Notes: generated by a model not told the origin, from the sequence alone. A stretch of DNA of 64,000 bases from Kingella pumchi (GCF_022288825.1 NZ_JAKOOW010000023.1:1-64000), one strand, 5' to 3'. Shown: positions 35,536 to 44,048, counted from the stretch's first letter. Numbers and translations: made by a program.

Positions 35536-35576
35536 AAAGCAGCCTGAAAACCGCAATCCGGTTTTCAGGCTGCTTT
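35536..35576. terminator. Bidirectional DUS terminator between convergent genes
   Basis: A perfect 18-base stem, AAAGCAGCCTGAAAACCG (35536-35553) with its complement at 35559-35576, between the DUF4375 gene and the convergent receptor gene. Confidence 0.85.
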
Positions 35577-35594
35577 GTATCGCCGTATAAACGT

Positions 35595-37814
35595 TTAGAA
35601 CGAAAGTTTCAGGCTGCCGTAGAAGGAGCGGCCGGGTTCGTTGTAGGAAGCGGCGCTGCTGTTATCAGCGCTGCGGTACAGGCGTTTGTTAAACAGGTTG
35701 TTGATGCCCAGGCGCAGGTTCAGGTTTTTATTGAAACGGTAACCGGCGCTGATGCCGACCAAGCCGTAGGGGCTGACGGATTCGTTCGACAGGCCGGCAT
35801 TACGCTCGGCATTGTTCAAAATCACTGAGCGCGGTTTCTGTTTGCCGTAGTAGGTAACATTCAGTGCGGCATCGAGTTTCTCGGTCGGCTGCCAGTTCAG
35901 GCTGCTGTTGATGGTGTACTTGGGAATCACCGACAGCGGATTGCCGGTGTCTTTGTTTACCGACTTGCGCATATAGGTAAAGTTGGTCGTCCATTTCAGC
36001 GTGCTGTGCAGCGGCAGAGTCAGATTGCCTTCCACGCCTTCCACCAGCGCTTTTTTGGCGTTCGTCCACTGATAAAGATGGTTGCCGAGATTGCTCAAGG
36101 CAACGGCTTCGTCGCCGGCAACGATTTTGTTGCGGTAATCGTTGTGGAAATAGGCCATGGATGCCTGATAGCCGCCGCGGGCAAATTCGAAACCGATTTC
36201 TTTATTGATGCTGGTTTCGGGTTTCAGACCGTCGTTACCGACCAGATAGCAGCGGATCGTGCCCGGCGTGCCGACTTTGCAGCCTTGTCCGCGGGTGTAC
36301 AGGATGTAGTTGTGGTTACTCTGATACAGGTTCGGCGCTTTATAGGCACGGGCGATACCGCCTTTAATTGTCCATTCGCTGTTGATTTTCTGCACAAAGT
36401 TCAGGGCAGGACTCCAGTTGTTACCGGATTTGCTGTTGTGATCAAAGCGCAGTGCGGGAATCAGCTGGGTGCCGTGGCCGAAGCTGATATGGTCTTCCAC
36501 ATACAGGGCAAAGTTGTTCTGGCTGTTTGTTGTATTGCGGTTGGTGCCCAAGCCGGCAAAGACATCGGTTCGGCCTTGATCGGTAAAGCCCTGAGCCATC
36601 GAGCCTTTGTCGTCCAGATGGTCGTTGGTGTATTCGCTGCCGACGGTAAGCACATGATCGGCGCCGAGTTTGAAGGGAATATTGGTTTCGGCAAACAGGC
36701 GCTTGGTTTTCAAGGTACTGTCGGTAAAGTTGCGGTTTTGGTACTGGCCTTCGGGGCCGCCCATCAAACCTTCCACCAAATGCTCGTTTACGGTGCGGTC
36801 AAGCTGGGCAACCACTTTGGTGTCGCCCCAAGACCAAATGCCCTCGTGGGTCAGCGCGTTGCTGGTGCGTTTGAGGCGGGCGGTTTCTTCGCCGTAAAGC
36901 GATTTGGTCAGGTTGCTGGGGTTGTTGTTTTGGTTGTCGCCGGCGTAGATATTGCCCTGGCGGCTGTAGGAGCTGTCCAAAGTCAGGGTTTGTTCGGGCG
37001 TGATTTTCCAAGCCAGGCGGGCGGCGATATCGCGGTTTTTCACGCCGTCGCGGCCGGCGCCCAAAGTTTCGCTGCGAACGATACGGCCGCCGCGGTTTAC
37101 CGTTGTGACTACGATCGGATTGATATCCTTAGCATCCGCATCGGTCTTATTCAGGCTGCCGTACAAACGGAAGCCGAGTTTGTCCTGCACGATGGGGCCG
37201 CTGACATTAAAGCCGATGCGGTTGGTTTTGCCTTCTTTGCTGCTTTGCGGCAGGTTGGTGTACAGGTTCAGGCCGCCGCTCCATTCGCTGCTGACCTTCT
37301 TGGTCACGATATTGACCACGCCGCCGGCGGCGCCGGAGCCGTAGCGGGCGGCGGCGGGGCCGCGCAGCACGGTGATGGATTCGATTTGCTCAACCGGCAC
37401 CCAGTTGCTGTCGCCGCGGGTGTTGCGCTCGCCGCGCCAGCTGTAGCGCTCGGCATTACGCGAAGTAACGGGGCGGCCGTCGATCAGAATCAGGGTGTTT
37501 TCCGGCCCCATGCCGCGGATGTCGATCTGGCGTTTGTTGCCGCGCTCGCCCGAAGCGGTGTTGCCGGTCAGGTTGGCGCCGGGCATGGTGCGGATGATGT
37601 CGGAAATATCATTGACTGCCGGACGGCGTTCCAAATCTTTGGCGTTGATTTTCGATACGCCGAGCGACTGCTGCAGCTGGCGCTGGGCGGTAACGTAAAC
37701 GGTTTGCAGCTCCTGATCCTGCTCTTGGCCGGCGGTTTCGCCGTCGGCATAGGCAAAGCCGCTGACAAGCGCGGCGCTGAGCAGACTCAGGCGGAAAAAC
37801 GGAGATGTGCGCAT
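35595..37814 (-). CDS. TonB-dependent outer-membrane receptor, ferric siderophore (FepA/BfrA-like) type
   Basis: A 739-residue receptor. Signal peptide MRTSPFFRLSLLSAALVSGFAYA, TonB box region LQTVYVTAQ, plug domain (PAVNDISDIIRTMPGANLTG, RQIDIRGMGPENTLILIDGRPV, then the Arg/Asp loop and VERIES-like IESITVLRGPAAARYGSGAAGGVVNIVTK), and a C-terminal barrel ending YGSLKLSF. The long SRNAERYSWRGERNTRGDSNWVP plug insert is typical of enterobactin/catecholate receptors. One Cys pair in the barrel (GCKVGTPGTIRCY) matches an extracellular loop. A Fur-box-like site overlaps the promoter. Confidence 0.9.
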   Translation of the reverse strand: MRTSPFFRLSLLSAALVSGFAYADGETAGQEQDQELQTVYVTAQRQLQQSLGVSKINAKDLERRPAVNDISDIIRTMPGANLTGNTASGERGNKRQIDIRGMGPENTLILIDGRPVTSRNAERYSWRGERNTRGDSNWVPVEQIESITVLRGPAAARYGSGAAGGVVNIVTKKVSSEWSGGLNLYTNLPQSSKEGKTNRIGFNVSGPIVQDKLGFRLYGSLNKTDADAKDINPIVVTTVNRGGRIVRSETLGAGRDGVKNRDIAARLAWKITPEQTLTLDSSYSRQGNIYAGDNQNNNPSNLTKSLYGEETARLKRTSNALTHEGIWSWGDTKVVAQLDRTVNEHLVEGLMGGPEGQYQNRNFTDSTLKTKRLFAETNIPFKLGADHVLTVGSEYTNDHLDDKGSMAQGFTDQGRTDVFAGLGTNRNTTNSQNNFALYVEDHISFGHGTQLIPALRFDHNSKSGNNWSPALNFVQKINSEWTIKGGIARAYKAPNLYQSNHNYILYTRGQGCKVGTPGTIRCYLVGNDGLKPETSINKEIGFEFARGGYQASMAYFHNDYRNKIVAGDEAVALSNLGNHLYQWTNAKKALVEGVEGNLTLPLHSTLKWTTNFTYMRKSVNKDTGNPLSVIPKYTINSSLNWQPTEKLDAALNVTYYGKQKPRSVILNNAERNAGLSNESVSPYGLVGISAGYRFNKNLNLRLGINNLFNKRLYRSADNSSAASYNEPGRSFYGSLKLSF

Positions 37815-37875
37815 AGGTTTTATCCTGTCGGTTAAGTTAAAAAAACGCCAAAAGGCGTAAAGAAAGATAAGCAAT

Positions 37876-37912
37876 TCGTAATAATTATAGATTAGAAAAG
37901 AAATTAGGGCAA
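37876..37912 (-). promoter_or_regulatory. Promoter with overlapping Fur-box-like site
   Basis: Minus strand: TTGCCC (37907-37912), 17 bases, TATAAT (37884-37889). The palindromic core ATAAT-T-ATTA within 37876-37890 resembles the 7-1-7 Fur site. Iron repression fits the receptor gene downstream. Confidence 0.6.
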
Positions 37913-38020
37913 AACGCTTAACGCGCACCGCAGCCGATGCGGACGCAGCCTGAAACGTTTTCAGGCTGCCTGCGCCGCGGCCGCAGGGTAAAATGCGCCC
38001 TTTTTTGCCGCTTTGCCGCC

Positions 38021-38935
38021 ATGAATCCCTACACCGGCCGTTTCGCCCCCAGCCCCACCGGCCTGCTGCACATCGGTTCGCTGCTGACCGCCACCGCATC
38101 CTACGCTGCCGCCCGTGCCGCCGGCGGGCGCTGGCTGCTGCGCATGGAAGATCTCGACCCGCCGCGCGAGATGCCCGGCGCCGCCGCCGACATTCTGCGC
38201 ACCCTTGAAGCCTTCGGTTTCGAGTGGGACGGCGAAGTCGCCTACCAAAGCCGCCGCCACGCGCTGTACCGCACGGTGCTGGCCGATTTGCAGGCGCGCA
38301 ATCTGGTCTATCCCTGCTACTGCAGCCGCCGCCAATGGCAGCAGGAAGCACGCGCCGGCGCCGATGGTTTTGTCTATGGCGGCCGCTGCGCCGATCCGGC
38401 TTTCAGGCAGCCTGAAAACGGCAAAACTCCGGCCTGGCGGCTGCGCGTGCCCGATAGCGATATTGTTTTCGACGACGCCATCGTCGGCCGCTACCGCCAG
38501 AATCTCGCCCGCGACATCGGCGACTTCGTACTTCTGCGCGCCGACGGCTTTTGGGCCTACCAGCTGGCGGTGGTGGCCGACGATGCCGAGCAGGGCATCA
38601 CCCATATCGTCCGCGGCCAAGACCTGCTGGTTTCGACGCCGCGCCAAATCTGGCTGCAGCGCTGCCTGAACTATCCGCAGCCGCACTACGCCCACCTGCC
38701 GCTGCTCACCAACCGCGCCGGCCAGAAATGGTCGAAGCAGACCCTCGCCCCCGCCCTTGATTTGGCGCGACGCGAACAGCTGCTGCGGCAGGTGATGGCC
38801 TATCTTCAGCTGCCGCCCTGCCCAGCCGTGGACAAACCGCAGGATCTGCTCGCCTGGGCGGTGCGCCATTGGGACATCGCCCGCATTCCGCCGCAGCCAA
38901 TCTGCACCGAAGATGCGCCGGCCGAAACCGTTTAA
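38021..38935 (+). CDS. gluQ: Glutamyl-Q tRNA(Asp) synthetase
   Basis: Attaches glutamate to queuosine of tRNA-Asp. The 304-residue protein is a truncated GluRS: FAPSPTGLLHIGSL with the HIGH-like motif, RMEDLDPPRE, the zinc ligands CYC and the later Cys in GGRC, VRGQDLL, and KWSKQ in place of KMSKS. It lacks the anticodon-binding domain, as expected. The start at 38021 gives MNPYTGRFAPSPTG. A DUS encodes FRQPENG near residue 128. Confidence 0.93.
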   Translation: MNPYTGRFAPSPTGLLHIGSLLTATASYAAARAAGGRWLLRMEDLDPPREMPGAAADILRTLEAFGFEWDGEVAYQSRRHALYRTVLADLQARNLVYPCYCSRRQWQQEARAGADGFVYGGRCADPAFRQPENGKTPAWRLRVPDSDIVFDDAIVGRYRQNLARDIGDFVLLRADGFWAYQLAVVADDAEQGITHIVRGQDLLVSTPRQIWLQRCLNYPQPHYAHLPLLTNRAGQKWSKQTLAPALDLARREQLLRQVMAYLQLPPCPAVDKPQDLLAWAVRHWDIARIPPQPICTEDAPAETV

Positions 38936-38938
38936 CAA

Positions 38939-38973
38939 GCAGCCTGAAAGCGCCTGCCCGGCTTTCAGGCTGC
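38939..38973 (+). terminator. DUS inverted pair after gluQ
   Basis: GCAGCCTGAAAGC (38939-38951) with its complement at 38961-38973. Two more DUS copies follow. Confidence 0.6.
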
Positions 38974-39029
38974 CAAAAGCGTTGGGGCAAACTTTCAGGC
39001 TGCCTGCAAGACGGTTTTGCGGTTTTCAG

Positions 39030-39070
39030 GCTGCCTGCGTAGCGTAGCAAAGTTGCGGAGCTAAAGCCGC
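39030..39070 (+). repeat. Interspersed repeat, copy 2 of 4 (CCTGCGTAGC family)
   Basis: DUS-like AGGCTGCCTG, then CGTAGCGTAGCAAAGTTGCG and GAGCTAAAGCCGC. Just upstream of the DUF2185 gene promoter. Confidence 0.65.
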
Positions 39071-39120
39071 TTTGCCAAGCCGGCATGCCGCGCGTAGAGA
39101 TGGCGGGCGGTTTCTTAGGC

Positions 39121-39126
39121 TATAAT
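39121..39126 (+). promoter_or_regulatory. -10 box upstream of the DUF2185 gene
   Basis: TATAAT followed by CCGCCC, 31 bases before the start. Confidence 0.45.
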
Positions 39127-39156
39127 CCGCCCTTTCTACACTTCCCGCCTGCCGCC

Positions 39157-39480
39157 ATGAACGCCTTTGCCCAAGCCCTGTCCGCCGCCCTTCAATACGC
39201 CATCGTCAGCCGCGAAATCAGCGCCGGTGATGCCGCCGCCGGCTTCGTTTACCGCGAAGCGCCGGCCTTCGAGCAAGACAGCGGCTGGCGTTTTTTCAGC
39301 GGCGCGGAAAGCGACGAATTCTGCGAAGACGCCGCCAATTTCGACACCCTGCCGCTCTCGCAGGCGCTCGAACTCTGCCCCGAAGCCGCCGCGCTGATGA
39401 ACGAAACCGCCGGCGCCTGGGAATGGGACGACGATGCCGGCCGCTTTCAGGCTGCCGCCGACTGGCAGCCGCAGGATTAG
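39157..39480 (+). CDS. DUF2185 family protein
   Basis: A 107-residue acidic protein: YAIVSREISAGDAAAGFVYRE, then DSGWRFFSGAESDEFCEDAANFDTLPLSQAL, the core of the DUF2185 family, whose members include predicted immunity proteins and standalone proteins of unknown role. No toxin gene is adjacent; it precedes ribH by 38 bases. The start at 39157 matches the short 5' leader after the -10; an in-frame ATG at 39085 would lie before the promoter. A DUS encodes RFQAAAD near the end. Confidence 0.7.
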   Translation: MNAFAQALSAALQYAIVSREISAGDAAAGFVYREAPAFEQDSGWRFFSGAESDEFCEDAANFDTLPLSQALELCPEAAALMNETAGAWEWDDDAGRFQAAADWQPQD

Positions 39481-39518
39481 TCCTTCCCCCTTTCATCCAC
39501 CTTCACAAGATCCCCGTC

Positions 39519-39983
39519 ATGAAAACCATCGAACCCCTAAGCGGCGATTTTCGCCTGCGTATCGGCATCGTCCAAGCCCGTTTTTCCAACGAAATCGGCA
39601 GCGCCATGTTGAAAGTAGCCCACCAGAAACTGATCGAATTGGGCGTGGCCGACGACGATATCGTCGTCGCCACCGTGCCCGGCGCGCTGGAAATTCCGCT
39701 GGCGCTGCAGCAGATGGCGCGCGCACGCACCAAATTCGACGCGCTGATCGCCATCGGCGCGGTGATCCGCGGCGAAACCTACCATTTCGAGCTGGTGTCC
39801 AACGAATCGGGCGCCGGTATCACCCGCGTCGGCCTGGATCACGACATCCCGATCGCCAATGCCGTGCTCACCACCGAAAACGACGAACAGGCGCACGCGC
39901 GCATTGAAGAAAAAGCCCGTGATGCCGCCCTTGTCGCCGTAGAAGGCGCCCGCCTGAAAGCCGCGCTGCACTACCATCTTTAA
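39519..39983 (+). CDS. ribH: 6,7-dimethyl-8-ribityllumazine synthase
   Basis: Penultimate step of riboflavin synthesis. The 154-residue protein has IGIVQARFSNEIG with the aromatic stacking residue, TVPGALEIPLALQQMA, IGAVIRGETYHFELVSNES with the catalytic His, and IPIANAVLTTENDEQAHAR. nusB follows after 28 bases, the ribH-nusB order common in bacteria. The longer upstream frame overlaps the DUF2185 gene and is rejected. Confidence 0.96.
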   Translation: MKTIEPLSGDFRLRIGIVQARFSNEIGSAMLKVAHQKLIELGVADDDIVVATVPGALEIPLALQQMARARTKFDALIAIGAVIRGETYHFELVSNESGAGITRVGLDHDIPIANAVLTTENDEQAHARIEEKARDAALVAVEGARLKAALHYHL

Positions 39984-40011
39984 ACGCTTCCCGCCACACA
40001 GGAACCCTCCG

Positions 40012-40548
40012 ATGAAAAGCAAACCTTTCCTGCCCTCGCCGCGCCGCCGCGCCCGCGAATACGCCGTGCAGTCGCTCTACCAGATCCAAATCAATCCCGA
40101 CATCCTGCCCGAGCAAGCCGCCAAAAGCGTGTACGACAGCATCGCCAAAGACAAAGCCGCCGCCCGCAGCGCGCTGGAAAGCCGCGACGACGGCGCCGCT
40201 CCCGCCGCAGCGCTGGCCAAGCTCGATAATCTCGAAAGCACCGCCACCGAGCTGTACGCCGCCATCTTTTTCGGCGCCCATGCGCGCGAGAACGAGCTGA
40301 TGACCATCATCCGCCCGCTGCTCGACCGCGACGAGAAAACCGTCAACCCCATCGAACGCTGCGTGCTGCTGATGGCGGCTTTCGAACTCAAAGCCATGCC
40401 GGAAACGCCCTATCCGGTGATCATCAACGAAGCCATTGAAATTACCAAAACCTTCGGCGGCACCGACAGCCACAAATTCGTCAACGGCATTCTCGACAAA
40501 CTGGCGGCCGAACTGCGCCCGCACGATCCAAAGCCCAAAGCGCATTAA
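40012..40548 (+). CDS. nusB: Transcription antitermination factor NusB
   Basis: RNA-binding partner of NusE (S10) in rRNA antitermination. The 178-residue protein has RRRAREYAVQSLYQ at the N-terminus and IERCVLLMAAFEL, PVIINEAIEITKTFGGTDSHKFVNGILDKLA at the C-terminus. It is longer than E. coli NusB (139); the extra residues lie near 40-75, an Ala/Lys/Asp-rich segment, plus a short charged tail. It follows ribH in a likely operon. Confidence 0.93.
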   Translation: MKSKPFLPSPRRRAREYAVQSLYQIQINPDILPEQAAKSVYDSIAKDKAAARSALESRDDGAAPAAALAKLDNLESTATELYAAIFFGAHARENELMTIIRPLLDRDEKTVNPIERCVLLMAAFELKAMPETPYPVIINEAIEITKTFGGTDSHKFVNGILDKLAAELRPHDPKPKAH

Positions 40549-40563
40549 GGCACGCCGGCACAG

Positions 40564-40614
40564 GTTTTCAGGCTGCCTTTCCCATCAAAGCAGCCTGAAA
40601 AGGCAGCCTGAAAA
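40564..40614 (+). terminator. DUS inverted pair after nusB
   Basis: TTTTCAGGCTGCCTTT (40564-40579) pairs with AAAGGCAGCCTGAAAA (40599-40614); a further DUS copy lies in the loop. Confidence 0.6.
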
Positions 40615-40665
40615 CGCCGCACCCGTTTTACCGACAGCCGGCACGCCGGCACAAGGAGCTACACC

Positions 40666-41004
40666 ATGAAACAGACTTCGCTGTTTTTCCCGCTGCTGCT
40701 GATTATCTTCGGCGTGCTGTGGTTCTTAAAAAGCATGCACTGGTTCCCCGAAACCAGCGACATCATCGCCTTTTTCCTGATTGCCGCCGGCATTCTGGTG
40801 TTTGTGCTCGACGGCTTTAACAAACAATCCGTCGTCAGCGCGCCGCTGCTGATGTATTTCGGCGGCGCGCTGTATGTGAACCAGCACCACGACTATCCGG
40901 TATCGCCGATGGCGGCGCTGGGGCTGGTGCTGTGGGGGCTGTGCCTGCTGCTGGCACGCAGCGGGCTGGTGCCGCCGAAACACCGCGAATGGAACGGCAG
41001 CTGA
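40666..41004 (+). CDS. Small hypothetical membrane protein
   Basis: A 112-residue protein with four hydrophobic segments (near residues 6-21, 33-50, 60-70, 80-97), arranged like the LiaI/LiaF-type membrane domain (LLIIFGVLWFLKSMHWFPE, then IAFFLIAAGILVFVLDG). That likeness is weak. The start follows AAGGAGCTACACC. It is alone between two DUS hairpins. Confidence 0.7.
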   Translation: MKQTSLFFPLLLIIFGVLWFLKSMHWFPETSDIIAFFLIAAGILVFVLDGFNKQSVVSAPLLMYFGGALYVNQHHDYPVSPMAALGLVLWGLCLLLARSGLVPPKHREWNGS

Positions 41005-41025
41005 TTGCCCGTCCCCAAACATAAC

Positions 41026-41070
41026 AAGGCAGCCTGAAAACCGAAAATACGGTTTTCAGGCTGCTTTTTT
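41026..41070. terminator. DUS terminator between convergent genes
   Basis: An 18-base stem (AAGGCAGCCTGAAAACCG at 41026-41043, complement from 41050), ending in TTTTTT. Serves the membrane protein gene and probably tatC. Confidence 0.85.
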
Positions 41071-41097
41071 GCGCGGAGGCTGCCGCGGGATAACGGA

Positions 41098-41856
41098 TTA
41101 CTGCTGCGGTGTTTTTTCGTTTTCCGCCGCCGCTTTGCCGCCAAAACGGCAGACGATAATGCCGATTTCGTAGAGTAGCAGCATCGGCACCGCCAGCATA
41201 AACTGCGACAGCACGTCGGGCGGGGTCAGCACCGCGGCGACAATAAAGGCGCCCACCACCACATACGGCCGCGCCTGCTTCAGTTTTTCCAGGCTGATCA
41301 CGCCCATGCGGTGCAGCAGCACCACCGCCACCGGCACTTCAAAAGCGGTGCCGAAGGCGACAAACATGCCGATGACGAAAGACACGTAATTGCCGATGTC
41401 GGTGGCCATATTCACGCCGTCGGGCGTGGTGCCGCTCAAGAATTTGAACACCACCGGAAACACCAGGAAATAGCAAAACGCCATGCCGGCGGCAAACAGC
41501 GTCAGGCTCGAGAGCAGCAGCGGCAGCACCAGCCGTTTTTCCTGCTTGTAGAGCGCGGGGGCGACAAACGCCCACAGCTGGAACAGCGTATGCGGCAGCG
41601 ACAGCAGAAAGGCGGCCATCGCCGTTACCTTCAACGGCACGAAAAACGGCGCCGCCACATCGGTGGCAATCATGTGCGTGCCCTGCGGCAGCGCCGCCAT
41701 CAGCGGCTGCGCCACCAGCGCGTAAATCTGCTTGGCAAAGGGCAAAAGCGCGAGCAGGCACAGCACGAACACCGACGCCGCCCACAGCAGGCGGCGGCGC
41801 AGTTCGATCAGGTGCTCGATCAGGGGCTGGCCCACGCCCAGTTGTTCTTCGCTCAA
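41098..41856 (-). CDS. tatC: Sec-independent protein translocase TatC
   Basis: Core receptor of the twin-arginine translocase, recognising RR signal peptides in the inner membrane. The 252-residue protein has six membrane spans with PLIEHLIELRRRLLWAASVF, LWAFVAPALYKQEKR, and FGTAFEVPVAVVLLHRMGVIS. The start overlaps the tatB stop (ATGA at 41853-41856). Last of the tatABC operon. Confidence 0.95.
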   Translation of the reverse strand: MSEEQLGVGQPLIEHLIELRRRLLWAASVFVLCLLALLPFAKQIYALVAQPLMAALPQGTHMIATDVAAPFFVPLKVTAMAAFLLSLPHTLFQLWAFVAPALYKQEKRLVLPLLLSSLTLFAAGMAFCYFLVFPVVFKFLSGTTPDGVNMATDIGNYVSFVIGMFVAFGTAFEVPVAVVLLHRMGVISLEKLKQARPYVVVGAFIVAAVLTPPDVLSQFMLAVPMLLLYEIGIIVCRFGGKAAAENEKTPQQ

Positions 41857-42305
41857 CGGCGGCTCCTTAAGCGCGGCTTGGGACGGTAGCGCGGGCGCAG
41901 GTCGCGTTTGCGCGCCATCGCCTGTTTGCGCAGCGATTTGGTATAAAAACCGGCCTGAACCGGCGGCGGGGCGTATTCGTCGATACCGAAGTCGGCGGGC
42001 GTTTTCAGCGGCGGCAGGCGCTCCCAGGCCGACAGGCCGTCGGCATCGCGGCCGATGTCGGCAGCGGCTTCGTTCAGGCTGCCCTGCAATTGGCCGGCGG
42101 CCTGCTGCAATTCGTCTTTCACCGCAGAGAGTTCGGACGCTTCAACCTGGCGCATCAGCTCTTCTTTCATGCCGGCAGCCAGGCTGCGGATTTTGCCCGC
42201 CCAGCGGCCGGCGGTGCGCGCCACTTTGGGCAGGCGCTCGGGGCCGAGCACCACCAGCGCGACGGCGCCCGCTACCAGCATTTCGTTGAAGCTGAAATCA
42301 AACAT
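41853..42305 (-). CDS. tatB: Sec-independent protein translocase TatB
   Basis: Works with TatC in substrate binding. The 150-residue protein has the N-terminal helix FDFSFNEMLVAGAVALVVLGPERLPKVARTAG with the conserved Glu and GPERLP hinge, then an amphipathic helix and a variable, positively charged tail (RKRDLRPRYRPKPRLRSRR). A DUS encodes GSLNEAAAD. It starts 7 bases after tatA. Confidence 0.93.
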   Translation of the reverse strand: MFDFSFNEMLVAGAVALVVLGPERLPKVARTAGRWAGKIRSLAAGMKEELMRQVEASELSAVKDELQQAAGQLQGSLNEAAADIGRDADGLSAWERLPPLKTPADFGIDEYAPPPVQAGFYTKSLRKQAMARKRDLRPRYRPKPRLRSRR

Positions 42306-42312
42306 TGGTTTT

Positions 42313-42546
42313 TCAGGCTGCTTTGCCGCCGTCGGACGATTCGCCGCCTTCGGCTTTTTCTGCGGTGTTTTCAGCGGTTTTTTCCGCAGGGGCGTCTTTA
42401 TTTTCGCTGCCCTGGTTCAGGCCTTCTTTGAAATCGTGCACCGCGCCGCCCAGATCGCGGCCGATGTTGCGCAGTTTGGCGGTGCCGAATACCAGCACCA
42501 CTATCAGTAAAACGATCAGCCAGTGGCTGACAGATGAGAGACCCAT
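42313..42546 (-). CDS. tatA: Sec-independent protein translocase TatA
   Basis: Pore-forming subunit of the Tat system. A 77-residue protein: one membrane helix (HWLIVLLIVVLVFGTAKLRNIG), the FG hinge, the amphipathic helix LGGAVHDFKEGLNQG, and an acidic tail. First gene of tatABC. It ends GKAA with a DUS-supplied TGA. A minus-strand TACAAT (42714-42719), followed by ACGGCA, is a candidate -10. Confidence 0.94.
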   Translation of the reverse strand: MGLSSVSHWLIVLLIVVLVFGTAKLRNIGRDLGGAVHDFKEGLNQGSENKDAPAEKTAENTAEKAEGGESSDGGKAA

Positions 42547-42680
42547 GATGTTTCCTTTCGGGTAAGGGACGGATGCGGCGGATGCCGGCCGCGCCGTTCG
42601 GATCGGGTAAAACGGTTTTCAGGCTGCCTGAAAGCGTTGCGGGGCGGTATCGGCGGCCGATACGGCTGTCTTTTATGCAA

Positions 42681-42710
42681 GCAGCCTGAAATAGCGATAT
42701 TTCAGGCTGC
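42681..42710. terminator. DUS inverted pair in the tatA upstream region
   Basis: GCAGCCTGAAAT (42681-42692) and ATTTCAGGCTGC (42699-42710), loop of 6. It sits in the 304-base gap between creA and tatA and could end creA transcription read leftward. The rest of the gap holds DUS copies, the tatA -10 and the repeat at 42786. Confidence 0.55.
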
Positions 42711-42785
42711 CGTATTGTAATTTATTTTGCCGGCCGCAGGCGCGTTTTTTGGCACGAGCGGCGCTTGGGGCTCAACGGCCGCCAC

Positions 42786-42827
42786 GGTTTTAGCTCCGCA
42801 ACTGCGCTACGCTACGCAGGCTGCCTG
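42786..42827 (-). repeat. Interspersed repeat, copy 3 of 4 (CCTGCGTAGC family)
   Basis: Minus strand: CAGGCAGCCTG, CGTAGCGTAGCGCAGTTGCG, GAGCTAAAACC. With copy 4 it is the best-preserved version. Confidence 0.7.
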
Positions 42828-42850
42828 AAACGCGGCAACGGCGCTGCCGC

Positions 42851-43396
42851 TCAGGATTTGAGCGGCGTAATCACGCACACGCCGTGCACCTGCTTGCCTT
42901 CGGACTGCGCGGCTTCAACGCCGGAAGCGGGTACGCCGCCGTAGCAGGCGATGCTGCTGAGCGAGTTTTTCGGCGAGCCTTGGATGATTTTGTCGCTGTA
43001 TACCAGATAGGCGAAGGCTTTGCGCTTGGGGTCGTAGTAGCGGATGATCTGCTGGCTTTTGAAGGCGAAGCTGGCGCTGCGTTTGAACACTTGGCGCGGT
43101 TTTTTCACCACGTTTTCGTCGTATTCGATCTGCGGCGCGCTCTGCACGCAGGATACCGATGCGTCGCTGGCGTCTTCTTCCAGATTCACCGTTTCTTTCA
43201 GGCCGCCTTTTTTGGCGTAGGAAATATAGCAGGCCACGCCTTTGACGTCGGGATCGTCGAAACCTTCCACTTCGATGCGGTCGTTCTTGCCCAGCAGGTT
43301 GAATACGGTGTCGGCATCGCCGATTTTGTCGGTGTCTTGGCCGCAGGCGGCCAGCGCCAGCGCCAGCGCGCACAGCAGGGGCAGATGGGGTTTCAC
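42851..43396 (-). CDS. creA: CreA family lipoprotein
   Basis: A 181-residue protein with a lipoprotein signal (lipobox LAAC, Cys18) and the CreA family body: IGDADTVFNLLGKNDRIEVEGFDDPDVKGVACYISYAKKGG, EDASDASVSCVQ, and the C-terminal SSIACYGGVPASG-CVITPLKS. CreA is a conserved periplasmic protein of unknown function. A lipid anchor is an observation here; many CreA proteins are merely secreted. Confidence 0.88.
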   Translation of the reverse strand: MKPHLPLLCALALALAACGQDTDKIGDADTVFNLLGKNDRIEVEGFDDPDVKGVACYISYAKKGGLKETVNLEEDASDASVSCVQSAPQIEYDENVVKKPRQVFKRSASFAFKSQQIIRYYDPKRKAFAYLVYSDKIIQGSPKNSLSSIACYGGVPASGVEAAQSEGKQVHGVCVITPLKS

Positions 43397-43427
43397 GGGC
43401 TTCGTCCTTGTTTCGGGTTTTCTGGCT

Positions 43428-43465
43428 GCTTTTCAGGCTGCCGCGATTAAGGCAGCCTGAAAAGC
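43428..43465. terminator. DUS inverted pair between greA and creA
   Basis: A perfect 15-base stem, GCTTTTCAGGCTGCC (43428-43442) with GGCAGCCTGAAAAGC (43451-43465). It lies just past the greA stop on the minus strand. Confidence 0.7.
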
Positions 43466-43475
43466 AAAACGGCCG

Positions 43476-43952
43476 TCAGATGTATTCGACGCTGACGATT
43501 TCGTATTCGCGCACGCCGCCGGGCGCCTGCACTTCGGCGATGTCGCCCTCTTCTTTGCCGATCATCGCACGGGCGATGGGCGAATTGACGGAGATTTTGA
43601 AATGCTTGATATCGGCTTCGTCGTCGCCGACGATTTGGTAGCGCACTTCGTCGCCGTTGTCGGCATCGGACAGGGTTACGGTGGCGCCGAACACCACTTT
43701 GCCCTCGGCGTGGATTTCGGCGGGTTTGACTACCAGGGCGCGGGCGAGCTTGCCTTCGATTTCGGCAATGCGCCCTTCGATAAAGCCCTGGCGCTCTTTG
43801 GCGGCTTCGTATTCGGCGTTTTCCGACAAATCGCCGTGCGAGCGCGCTTCGGCAATCGCGGCGATTACTTCGGGACGGGCAACGCTCTTGAGCTGCTGCA
43901 GTTCGCCGCGCAACAGTTCGGCGCCGTATTCGGTTAAGGGGATTTTTTGCAT
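43476..43952 (-). CDS. greA: Transcript cleavage factor GreA
   Basis: Rescues backtracked RNA polymerase by stimulating transcript cleavage. The 158-residue protein has the coiled-coil with the tip acidic residues (AEARSHGDLSENAEYEAAKERQGFIEGRI) and the C-terminal FKBP-like domain (VVFGATVTLSDADNGDEVRYQIVG, NSPIARAMIGKEEGD). The ATG at 43952 gives MQKIPLTEYGAELLRGEL, as in relatives. A minus-strand promoter TTGTTT-16-TACAAT (44049-44076) with a GCGCCA discriminator lies upstream. Confidence 0.95.
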   Translation of the reverse strand: MQKIPLTEYGAELLRGELQQLKSVARPEVIAAIAEARSHGDLSENAEYEAAKERQGFIEGRIAEIEGKLARALVVKPAEIHAEGKVVFGATVTLSDADNGDEVRYQIVGDDEADIKHFKISVNSPIARAMIGKEEGDIAEVQAPGGVREYEIVSVEYI

Positions 43953-44048
43953 AGTGGTTCTCCTCAGGCGTCTTTCAGACTGCCTGAAATCAATAAAAAG
44001 GCAAGCCGCTGTCTTCGGCGGCTTGCGGGTATGGAAAGATTGTGGCGC

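Noticed and set aside
36006..37835. 609-codon frame on the plus strand opposite the TonB-dependent receptor
   Set aside because: Complete overlap with a convincing receptor gene; no family features; shadow frame.
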